Shown one piece after another: positions 51,649 to 59,341 of a DNA stretch of 64,000 nucleotides. Under the pieces are notes generated by a model, which saw only the letters and a program-made list of their open reading frames with translations, was not told where the DNA came from and did no database searches. The DNA comes from B30-G6 sp963701385 (GTDB taxonomy: Bacteria; Desulfobacterota; Desulfobacteria; Desulfobacterales; B30-G6). The DNA lies in contig CAVOZW010000027.1 in the NCBI GenBank assembly GCA_963701385.1, positions 248,001-312,000 on the forward strand, written 5' to 3'. The position numbers and the translations under genes were made by a program. How positions within the stretch are numbered: position 1 is the stretch's first letter; each line of letters begins with the position of its first letter.

Positions 51649-52109
51649 TTCAAGTTCTTGTTCGTGCTGGCCACGATACGGACATCGGCGCGGATGGTTA
51701 CGGAATCGCCCACCCTCTCGAATTCTTTGTCCTGCAGAACCCGCAGTAGTTTCAGCTGAACCGCAAAAGCGAGCGCATTCCCCGTAGCTTGCTGCGGGGT
51801 TAGCGAGCGAATCTAAATTAGACAGAATTCCTTACGGTCGATGCGAAGCACTGCCGTACGGCAGAACATTCCTCGTAGCTTGCTGCGAGGTTCTTCAATC
51901 CTGGGGGAGATGTCACCGATTTCATCCGAATGTATGGTGCCCCCCTCGGCTGTCTCGAAACGGCCCCGGGCATCTTTGACGGCACCGGTGAATGCGCCTT
52001 TCACATGACCGAAAAGCTCGCTTTCGAGCAGATTTTCAGCCAGGGCCGAGCAGTTCACCGTGACAAAGGGTTTGAAGGCCTGGTAACAGGCCTTGGCTGT
52101 CACCGTCAC
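51649..52109 (-). pseudogene. Fragment of a sigma-54-dependent activator (AAA+ domain), interrupted
   Basis: The first piece reads KPFVTVNCSALAENLLESEL, then FGHVKGAFTGAVKDARGRFE (GAFTGA loop) and DEIGDISPRI. The next, after a 138-base insertion, reads QLKLLRVLQDKEFERVGDSV and TIRADVRIVASTNKNLK. Together they match about 95 contiguous residues of an NtrC-type AAA+ domain. The Walker A part, the sensor domain and the DNA-binding domain are missing. surE begins within a few codons of the last matching residue, and the OYE gene ends 43 bases above the first. Confidence 0.9.
51759..51896 (+). repeat. Hairpin-rich interspersed repeat, copy 4, inside the sigma-54 gene
   Basis: The flanks join as CAGCTG/AATCCT, restoring SPRI-QLKLL of the AAA+ domain, so the insert is about 138 bases. 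It carries GAGCGCATTCCCCGTAGCTT, hairpin CCCCGTAGC/GCTGCGGGG, GCGAGCGAATC, CTGCCGTACGGCAG and hairpin CCTCGTAGCTTGCTGCGAGG, ending GGTTCTTC. It keeps the reading frame but brings a TAG (51813-51815). It is the fullest copy and gives the element's ends. Confidence 0.85.
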
Positions 52110-52151
52110 GACCTGGTCTGGTTTTTCATGAAACTTCCGGATTAATTTGGA

Positions 52152-53261
52152 TCAAGACACGTCTTTATCGTTGCGATCCATGACGCAATACAAGCCCTTA
52201 CCGGCCATGATCGGTCCGAAACACTTGTTGTCGGAAAGACATGCCGACCGAGCCAGATCCCCGGAGCGCCAACGATTGATCAAGCCCGGTTCCCGAATAA
52301 AAGGCCGGCACATGGAAACATAGTCGGCTATGCCGCTGTCGATAATCTGTCGGGCAGTTTCAAAGGACCGGTTCCCCCCGACCAGTATCAATGGCACATG
52401 AACGTTTTTCCTGAAAGCCGCGGCCTCTTTTTGAAAATAGGCCTCTTTTTCCTTCGAATGGATACCCATGCGGCTGGGACTCATTTTCTGGCCGATCAGC
52501 AGGCCCCCGCTCAACTCGATGGCGTCGATGCCCCTTTCCGCCAGCATCTCCCCCACCTGGATGGCATCCGTCAGTTCCAGGCCGTTTTCCATAAAATCAC
52601 CGCAGTTCATTTTGATCAATATCGGATAATCCGGCCCGACAGATTTGCGTATGGCCTCCAGGACGGCCATGAGAACGCTGGCTCTGTTTCGAATATCGCC
52701 GCCGTAGGCATCGGTTCTCTGATTGTAGATCGGCGAAAGGAATTGGCTCAAAAGATATCCGTGAGCGGCGTGGATCTGCACGCCGTCGAAACCGGCCTGC
52801 TTGGCCCGCCGGCCTGCGTCCGCAAAAGCCTTTATAATGGCTTGGATGCCCGCTTCGGTTAACACCTCACGGGCGGATTTGGCCATTCCTTCCACAGCCG
52901 ATGGTGCCACCGGCATGGCATGGCTCAGTTTTCCATTGGCATGATAGCCGGCATGGGCCAGCTGCATCACGATCCTGCCGCCCCTGTCATGAACTGCAGC
53001 GGTCATGCTACGCAGCCCGGGTAGGAGATCATCCGCATGGACACCCAGCTGCCAGGGACCTGCCTGGCCTGGCCTGCTTACATAAGCATGGCTGGTAATG
53101 ATCAGCCCGACGCCCCCCTCGGCAAGATCGGTCATCAGCTGGATCAAAGCGGGCGTGGCAGCACCGGCGTCGGTGGCCATCCCTTCCCAGGTGGCTGAAC
53201 GAACAAAGCGGTTCGCCAGTGTCAGGCCGTTTATCTCGGTCGCTTCAAAAAGTTCCGTCAC
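52152..53261 (-). CDS. NADH:flavin oxidoreductase (Old Yellow Enzyme family)
   Basis: A 369-residue FMN barrel. The start is a GTG at 53261, giving MTELFEATEINGLTLANRFV with AAAGGGGG upstream; it overlaps the nitronate monooxygenase stop by GTGA. The substrate-binding His/Asn region is VMQLAHAGYHANGKL and the barrel shows GFDGVQIHAAHGYLLSQFLS, NQRTDAYGGDIRNRASVLM and a final KCFGPIMAGKGLYCVMDRND. Cys-rich and FAD domains of the longer type are absent. It reduces activated double bonds; the substrate is unknown. Confidence 0.92.
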   Translation of the reverse strand: MTELFEATEINGLTLANRFVRSATWEGMATDAGAATPALIQLMTDLAEGGVGLIITSHAYVSRPGQAGPWQLGVHADDLLPGLRSMTAAVHDRGGRIVMQLAHAGYHANGKLSHAMPVAPSAVEGMAKSAREVLTEAGIQAIIKAFADAGRRAKQAGFDGVQIHAAHGYLLSQFLSPIYNQRTDAYGGDIRNRASVLMAVLEAIRKSVGPDYPILIKMNCGDFMENGLELTDAIQVGEMLAERGIDAIELSGGLLIGQKMSPSRMGIHSKEKEAYFQKEAAAFRKNVHVPLILVGGNRSFETARQIIDSGIADYVSMCRPFIREPGLINRWRSGDLARSACLSDNKCFGPIMAGKGLYCVMDRNDKDVS

Positions 53262-54250
53262 CTTTGTACCCCCTTTTGCGTGGTCACCTGAGAGAATTTC
53301 TCCAGGATGATCTGTTGCGCCTCCGCCATGATACGATCCAGCAGTTCCTGACATGTTGGGATGTCCTGCACGAATCCCATGGTCTGGCCGGCAGCCAGAA
53401 TCCCTTTTTCCATCTGTCCCTGCTCGAGCATCTCCTTTCCCACCAGTCCGGAAACAAAGGGAACGATGTCCTCGATTCGGGTGTTGCCCCTGCTTTCAAT
53501 TTCCAGCACCTTGTCCACGACCCGATTGTGCAGAACCCGTTCAGTATTTCGAAGCGTCCGCATGATCAGACGCGTGTCACGTTCGTTGTGTTCCACCAGG
53601 GCCTGCTTTACGTTGGGGTGCACCGGCGCTTCGCGGGTGGCCACAAAACGCGTACCCATGTTGATCCCGTCTGCACCCAGACCCAGTGCACCCACCAACC
53701 CGCGTCCGTTTCCCAGGCCGCCAGATGCGATGATGGGAAGATCGATGGCATCCCGGGTGAGCGGCACCAGGATCATGGTGGTCACATCGTCTTCACCCGG
53801 GTGTCCTGCGGCTTCGAACCCATCGATACTGACGGCATCACAACCGATTTTCTGCGCCTTGACGGCGTGCCTCACCGAGGTACATTTGTGAATGACCTTG
53901 ATTCCGGCGGATTTAAGCTGGTCCATGTAAGGTTCGGGGTTTCTTCCGGCAGTTTCGATGAAGCGGATGCCCTCCTGGATGCAGACATCGATATAGGCGG
54001 GATAATCCGGCTGCCGCAGGCTGGGCAAAAAGGTTAAATTGACACCAAAGGGCTTGTCCGTCAATTCCCGGCACTTCCTGATTTCTGCCCGCAGCCCTTC
54101 CGGATCGGGAAAGGTCAGGGCTGTCATAAACCCGATTCCGCCGGCATTCCCCACCGCCGACGCCAGCTCGGACCTGGCAATCCACATGAGACCGCCCTGG
54201 ACAATGGGCCGCTCGATACCGAAAAGGTCGGTAATTCTAGTTTTTAACAT
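53258..54250 (-). CDS. Nitronate monooxygenase family protein
   Basis: A 330-residue FMN protein with AAAGGTG upstream. Seen: FGIERPIVQGGLMWIARSEL, VGNAGGIGFMTALTF, EAAGHPGEDDVTTMILVPLT and ASGGLGNGRGLVGALGLGAD followed by GINMGTRFVATREAPVHPNV. The catalytic His in GHPGEDD is present. In anaerobes these are often enoyl reductases or oxygen-independent 2-nitropropane-dioxygenase relatives, so nitronate need not be the substrate. It overlaps the OYE gene and lies 160 bases downstream of a thioesterase gene; the three probably share a transcript. Confidence 0.9.
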   Translation of the reverse strand: MLKTRITDLFGIERPIVQGGLMWIARSELASAVGNAGGIGFMTALTFPDPEGLRAEIRKCRELTDKPFGVNLTFLPSLRQPDYPAYIDVCIQEGIRFIETAGRNPEPYMDQLKSAGIKVIHKCTSVRHAVKAQKIGCDAVSIDGFEAAGHPGEDDVTTMILVPLTRDAIDLPIIASGGLGNGRGLVGALGLGADGINMGTRFVATREAPVHPNVKQALVEHNERDTRLIMRTLRNTERVLHNRVVDKVLEIESRGNTRIEDIVPFVSGLVGKEMLEQGQMEKGILAAGQTMGFVQDIPTCQELLDRIMAEAQQIILEKFSQVTTQKGVQR

Positions 54251-54287
54251 TCGTTACACCTTTCTTTGTTTGGTCGAACGGACAACC

Positions 54288-54345
54288 GACTGATACCCTC
54301 CAAACCTCAGACCCTTAAACCCAGTTTTTTACCCTGTACCCCTTG
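54288..54345 (-). repeat. G-rich short repeats, 8-base type
   Basis: On the minus strand, units GGGTTTAA, GGGTCTGA, GGTTTGGA and GGGTATCA follow one another (54330 down to 54290) after a looser GGGGTACAGGGT. They lie between the stop of the thioesterase and the start of the nitronate monooxygenase. They are like the arrays at 36290-36313 and 63695-63728. Confidence 0.5.
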
Positions 54346-54413
54346 TATACACGGACGCGCTGGGATGCCGATGTACACTGACAGCTGTTAGCTCCTTGTG
54401 CCCCCCTTAAACC

Positions 54414-54947
54414 TTATAACTCAATAGCCCCGCTAAGGGGGGCCTCCCAGTCGCGTTGCTGATCTGTCACGACCTGGGCATCGAATTTCTGCGTGATGTC
54501 TTGGGGCATGGCCACCGCTTTACGCAATTTCAGATCCGCATGGGTCCCCAGTACCTCGAGAATGGCCGCCAGCTTTCCCGTGGTTTCATTGATCATAAAA
54601 TTCATGAAGTGAAACCGTTTCTCGGTGCGCCCCAGCAGGCGGATACGCATGGCCACGGTTTCGCCTGCTTTAACTTCAGCAAAATACTGAATGAAATGCT
54701 TCAATGCAAAGACACCCATCTGTTTCTGGACATAGTAGTTCTCATCCAACCCGTGGGCCATGAAAAAATTCCAGACCGAAGTGTCGAAAAGGGCCATGTA
54801 CCAGCGGACATTCATATGTCCCATGGCGTCCAGATATGATTGCGGTATGATTTCGCGGTGATACAGGGGCAGCATCGCCAGCCTGTCCAAGGGCACCAGA
54901 CACCTTTTTGTTTTTTCCCAGATACCGCATTCCGACGCGTTTTGCAT
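54414..54947 (-). CDS. Hotdog-fold acyl-CoA thioesterase-like protein
   Basis: A 177-residue protein; AAGGGGAAC precedes the ATG at 54947 (a Met 25 codons later is the alternative). From residue 27 it has the 4HBT pattern: REIIPQSYLDAMGHMNVRWY with the catalytic Asp and HMN, MALFDTSVW and LRLLGRTEKRFHFMNFMIN-like strands. It should hydrolyse an acyl-CoA. It is the first gene of the set before nitronate monooxygenase and OYE, and could recycle CoA in the neighbouring pathway. Confidence 0.8.
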   Translation of the reverse strand: MQNASECGIWEKTKRCLVPLDRLAMLPLYHREIIPQSYLDAMGHMNVRWYMALFDTSVWNFFMAHGLDENYYVQKQMGVFALKHFIQYFAEVKAGETVAMRIRLLGRTEKRFHFMNFMINETTGKLAAILEVLGTHADLKLRKAVAMPQDITQKFDAQVVTDQQRDWEAPLSGAIEL

Positions 54948-55146
54948 TCTTGTTCCCCTTTTCCGGTGTCGTTTCCCGAAGGCCTAATACAGATCCGTCC
55001 GGATGATTGTCAACGTATTGCATTTTATTGTTCCTGCCCTGCAAGCGGCTATAGCCTCTATGGCATATGTACCCACTGCGGTAATGAGCTGCCGATGGCC
55101 GACCACCAGCTAAGAGCTACCGGCCATGAGCTACCAGTGAACATGA

Positions 55147-57148
55147 TCAGATGTTCCTGCCCGCGGCAAACCCGTTGTGCACGGCATCGAAGGCCAGGGC
55201 CACCTTTCGAGCGTCTCCCACGACCTGGTGCGGAATGCCTTTTTTCTCCAACAGTTCCTGCAACGGGTTGTAGGATTCGGATCCCACCGCCAGGACCACG
55301 CTGTCCGCCGGAATGATCTCGGTCCGACCACCCATTTCCACGTTGACCCCCTGGGGGGTGATCTCCAGCGCTTTGGTGGAGACGTTCGTCTTCGACCCCG
55401 ATGCGTGACATATCCTGGAGCATGCCCCAGCGGGTCGTCAAGCCGATGTCCTTGCCGACCTTCTTGACCATCTCGATGAGCACGACATTCTTGGTTCCCT
55501 GGGTTGCCAGTTCGTACAAGTCTGCGGGCGTTTCGGCCTTGTTCACCAGGAGGAATTTAAGCGCTTCTCCGGAAAGGGTTCCTTTTTCACCCAGGAACAG
55601 GGCCGTCTCCACCCCAACGGCCCCCCCGCCGATCACCACCACCCGCCGGCCCGTGGCAACCCTGTTTTGCAGCACATCCCAGGATTGAACCACGTGCGGA
55701 AGATCCACCCCGGGAATGCGCGGTGTGATGGGTTTGGCGCCGGTTGCCAGAAGAACCTTGCCCGGTTTTTCATTCGCCAGGGTTTTTTCATCGACGGTGC
55801 AGTTGAGAACCACGCGAATCTGATGAACAGCCACCTGGGTGGCCAGGTCTTTGGCCAGTTCGGCAAATTCGGCCCTGCCCGGAGGCGCAGCGGCCAGGTA
55901 AAGCTGCCCACCGAGGCGATTTTCCTTTTCGTAAAGCACCACCTCGTGCCCGCATTCTGCAGCGGCAAGGGCGGCGCTCATACCGGCAGGCCCACCCCCC
56001 ACCACCATGACCTTTGAAGGCGAATCCGAGGCCTGCAAGCGGCACTCCTTTTCATGCCCTGCTCTGGGGTTGCACAAACACTCCACCTGTTTCAATTTAA
56101 AAAGGTGATCGAAACAGCCCTGAGCACAAGCGATACAATGTACGATCTCATTCTCACGCCCCGTGGATGCCTTTTCGGGCAGGTAGGGATCCGCAATCAG
56201 GGGCCGCCCCATGGCGACCATGTCACACATACCGTCGGCAATCATTTCTCTTGCTGTGGCCGGATCGTTGATACGGTGGCTGGCAATGACCGGCACGTTT
56301 ACCAGATTTTTTATCCCCTTTGCCAGATAAGCGAACACACCTCTGGGGACCGAGGTGGTGATCTGAGGCACCCGGGCCTCGTGCCAACCCACATTGATAC
56401 ACAAGGCGTCCACACCTTCATTTACCAGCACGCTGGCATATTCAGCCAGCTCCTTGCGCCCCTGGCCACCGGGCATGAAGTCGTTGCCGTTCATACGCAC
56501 AATCAAGGGAAAATCGCTTCCCGTGACCGCCTTGATCCGCTGTACGACCTCGCGGCCAAAACGCATCCGGTTTTCGTAGGATCCCCCGTATTCGTCGGTT
56601 CGTTGGTTGGTGAGGGGGGACAGAAACTCGGAGATGAGATAGCCGGTTCCGGCGAGGACCTCCACGGCATCAAATCCGGCTTCCTGGACGCGCCGCGCGG
56701 CCTGCGCGAAGCTTTCGATGATCCCGTCGATCTCTTCCACGGTCAACTCGCGGGGCGTTTCTTTGGTCATTCGAGAAGGTATGGGCGATGGTGCCACCGG
56801 AGTTTTACCCCCGGTAAAAAAAGAAAAATTATACCGACCGGCATGGTTCAACTGCACAGCGCTTCGGGCACCGTGAGATTTGATGCCGTCAGCAAGGTCA
56901 GCCAGTCCGGGAATAAATTCATCCTTGTGTGCACCGATGTTCATGGTCGAGCCCGACAGTTCATCCACGGTGGCATACCCGACGCTGATCATGCCCACCC
57001 CCCCGCGAGCCCTCTCGGCATAAAAGTCCACCAGCTGTTCCGTGACCTTGTAATCCTGAGCCATGTTCAGGTGCATGGCCGGCAGATAAATCCTGTTCTT
57101 GATCTCAAGTCGGCCGATGTTGATGGGAACGAATAAGGGGTCCTTCAT
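55147..57148 (-). pseudogene. 2,4-dienoyl-CoA reductase-like flavoenzyme, frameshifted
   Basis: From the ATG at 57148 the frame shows an OYE barrel (INIGRLEIKNRIYLPAMHLN, LAGTGYLISEFLSPLTNQRT), the Fe-S site CIACAQGCFDHLFKLKQVEC and the FAD/NAD domain VMVVGGGPAGMSAALAAAEC. Near 55390 it shifts: the match goes on in the next frame as KTNVSTKALEITPQGVNVEM and ends GFAAGRNI at 55147. Removing one base (GAAG to AAG) gives 667 codons, the family length. The intact frame continues past the shift to 55058, but those residues are not family-like. It would reduce dienoyl- or enoyl-CoA with NAD(P)H. Sequencing error is possible. Confidence 0.88.
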
Positions 57149-57324
57149 GTGGTTCCTCCTTTTGATAATATCGTGTGGCAGACTTATGTATGGATATGGA
57201 AAGATTTGTCAAGAGCCTTGAGTCATAAGAACAGGCGGTGGTTTGCCTAACAGTCCAGCCGCCTCACAGGTCTGATGAAAGCTTAATGCTTTGAATTTCC
57301 CTCCAAATGTTGTAACCTTACCCC

Positions 57325-58908
57325 ATGCTACGCGTATTTCAAAACGACTTGTTTCGGCCGGGTGAGTTCCTCACCACCCTGGAACTGGTTCCGGGCAAAG
57401 AATCTAGGGGTCGATCTCTGGACATCGTCATGGGCATCGCCCGGGATTCCTTTTCCGACGGCAGGCTTTCAGCCGTATCCATCACCGATAATCCCGGCGG
57501 CAATCCCTCTCTGAGCCCGGACGTTCTCGGGCATGATATCTTCAAAGTCGGCATGGATGTCGTCGTTCACTTTACCTGTCGAGATCTGAACCGGGTCGGA
57601 ATGGAAAGCCGGGCCCTCCAGCTGTCCTTGATGGGCATGAAAAACCTCCTGGCCTTGACCGGAGACTACACCGGCAAAGGGTTCGGTGGCCAGGGAGCAC
57701 CGGTTTTTGATCTGGATGCCGTAAGTCTTTTGATGATGCTGGAACAGCTCAACGACCGCTTATACGAGGCTGGTGACCCGGACGGCTTTTTCACGGGTTG
57801 CGCCGTATCGCCCTTCAAATACACCGCGGCGGAATGCTTCGTCCAATACGCCAAGCTCTGCAGAAAAATTTCAGCCGGTGCCAACTTCATCATCACCCAG
57901 CTGGGGTATGACGCCCGTAAGTTCGCTGAATTGATGACCGTACTAAAGCAGCTTGACGTGAACCTGCCGGTCCTGGGCTCCATCTACCTGCTGACACCTC
58001 GATCGGCCAGAATCATAAACCAGGGATTGGTACCCGGGGCCGTGGTCACGGACAAATTACTGGCAAGAACCCTGAAGGAGTGGCAAGATCCCAGGGCAGG
58101 GCGCATCAAGGCCATCGAGCGTGCGGCCAAGCTGGGTGCCATTCTCAAGGGACTCGGTTACAAGGGCATGCACCTGGGAGGCATTCATAAAAATTTCGAT
58201 GGCGTGGGCGAAATCCTGAATCACATGAATGCTATCCAGGATCAGTGGGAGAATTTTATACCCGAATTCAACGACCCGGTTCCCGACGGTTTTTATGTTT
58301 TCCCGGACAAACCATTCGGAGATTCGTCCGTGAACGGTTTTAAGAATCGGCCGACAGACAGCCCAGTGGGTGAGAAAATGCACCACGCACTGATGAAATT
58401 CATGCATGAGCGGTTCTTCAATTTCGATGCCAAGCATGCCCGGACACTGAAAAAAGTTTGCCGATGGATCAGACATCACCCACCAGCTGAGAAACTTATG
58501 GCGTTTTTCGAAAACGCCTCCAAAAAAATTCTATTGAACTGCCAGCGCTGCGGGGATTGCGCCATTCAGCACCTGGCCTTTTTATGCCCTGAGTCCCAGT
58601 GCCCCAAACATATTCGGAACGGTGCCTGCGGCGGCAGCCGCGGTGGCAGGTGCGAGGTGAATCCCGATAAATACTGCGTATGGGTGAAAGTTTACCGACG
58701 CATGACTTCCAGCGACGTCTGTCATGAGTTGCTTTCAGGGTGTGTGCCCCCCAGGATGTGGGAGCTCAACCAGACGTCAGCCTGGTTGAATTTCCATCTC
58801 CAGCAGGATCACCAAAGCATTTCCACGGGCCTTTCGAAATATTGCAGCCCGGTGTCATGTCAGATGTCTTTTTGCGAACATTTTGGCAAGCCTTTAAACC
58901 ATGAATGA
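57325..58908 (+). CDS. Methylenetetrahydrofolate reductase fused to MetV-like zinc domain
   Basis: A 527-residue protein. Residues 1-300 form a MetF barrel (FLTTLELVPGKESRGRSLDI, VSITDNPGGNPSLSPDVLGH, NLLALTGDYTGKG and FIITQLGYDARKF). The C-terminal part has CQRCGDCAIQHLAFLCPESQ, then CPKHIRNGACGGSRGGRCE and KYCVWVKVYRRM, the cysteine-rich MetV/MTHFR-C module. In acetogens and many anaerobes MetV is a separate partner of MetF. It makes methyl-THF from methylene-THF for the acetyl-CoA (Wood-Ljungdahl) pathway. It stands alone and divergent from the flavoenzyme gene; the start has a poor ribosome site. Confidence 0.9.
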   Translation: MLRVFQNDLFRPGEFLTTLELVPGKESRGRSLDIVMGIARDSFSDGRLSAVSITDNPGGNPSLSPDVLGHDIFKVGMDVVVHFTCRDLNRVGMESRALQLSLMGMKNLLALTGDYTGKGFGGQGAPVFDLDAVSLLMMLEQLNDRLYEAGDPDGFFTGCAVSPFKYTAAECFVQYAKLCRKISAGANFIITQLGYDARKFAELMTVLKQLDVNLPVLGSIYLLTPRSARIINQGLVPGAVVTDKLLARTLKEWQDPRAGRIKAIERAAKLGAILKGLGYKGMHLGGIHKNFDGVGEILNHMNAIQDQWENFIPEFNDPVPDGFYVFPDKPFGDSSVNGFKNRPTDSPVGEKMHHALMKFMHERFFNFDAKHARTLKKVCRWIRHHPPAEKLMAFFENASKKILLNCQRCGDCAIQHLAFLCPESQCPKHIRNGACGGSRGGRCEVNPDKYCVWVKVYRRMTSSDVCHELLSGCVPPRMWELNQTSAWLNFHLQQDHQSISTGLSKYCSPVSCQMSFCEHFGKPLNHE

Positions 58909-58970
58909 TAGACGGTCGCCTGTAAACGGAAATGGATAGGGGCCTATCTCACATTCGCCTGGCGCCTGGT

Positions 58971-59261
58971 TCAGATCACCTCTTCCACAGGCAGGACAAA
59001 GGCGCGCATGCTTTCTTCCGGTAAGAGCGTTTTCTCACATTCCTTTAATGCCACGATCAGCTCGTCTTTTTTGTGCTCGGGGACAACCGTAAAAATTACC
59101 ATTGATTTTCCCGGCCAGATGCGCGTTCCAAATCGCTTTCCTTTTTCACCTTCGCCGGTGACATCATGCATTTCCGAGTAGGAATGCACATCGTAAGCTG
59201 CAATCAGATTCCGAATGTCATCGGCATTCTTTTCCGGACAGATGATCATTAGCATTTTCAT
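58971..59261 (-). CDS. PII-like small protein of an RND operon
   Basis: About 96 residues from the ATG at 59261 with AGAGGT upstream. The ferredoxin-like fold is visible: MKMLMIICPEKNADDIRNLI, YDVHSYSEMHDVTGEGEKGK, MVIFTVVPEHKKDELIVALK and MRAFVLPVEEVI. It lacks the T-loop Tyr site of GlnB, so it is a PII-like or DUF3240-like protein, not a nitrogen regulator. It is encoded just downstream of the RND pump on the same strand, which suggests control or sensing for the efflux system; that is inferred. Confidence 0.7.
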   Translation of the reverse strand: MKMLMIICPEKNADDIRNLIAAYDVHSYSEMHDVTGEGEKGKRFGTRIWPGKSMVIFTVVPEHKKDELIVALKECEKTLLPEESMRAFVLPVEEVI

Positions 59262-59282
59262 GATGGATACCTCTGTAAACAC

Positions 59283-59341
59283 AACGCAACAAACCCAATG
59301 AACCCAAAAAACCCAATAAACCCAAAAAACACCATGTACCC
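59283..59341 (-). repeat. 9-base G-rich repeat array after the pump stop
   Basis: On the minus strand the DNA after the RND pump stop reads GGGTTTATT GGGTTTTTT GGGTTCATT GGGTTTGTT (59325 down to 59288): four 9-base units with four GGG runs six bases apart. This meets the usual pattern for G-quadruplex formation in DNA or RNA. It is the cleanest of the arrays. Confidence 0.75.

Noticed and set aside
56054..57136. 360-codon open frame on the plus strand
   Set aside because: Antisense to the frameshifted flavoenzyme; no family features.
58935..58948. GATAGGGGCCTATC hairpin as terminator between metF and the PII-like gene
   Set aside because: The loop is too small and no T-run follows.
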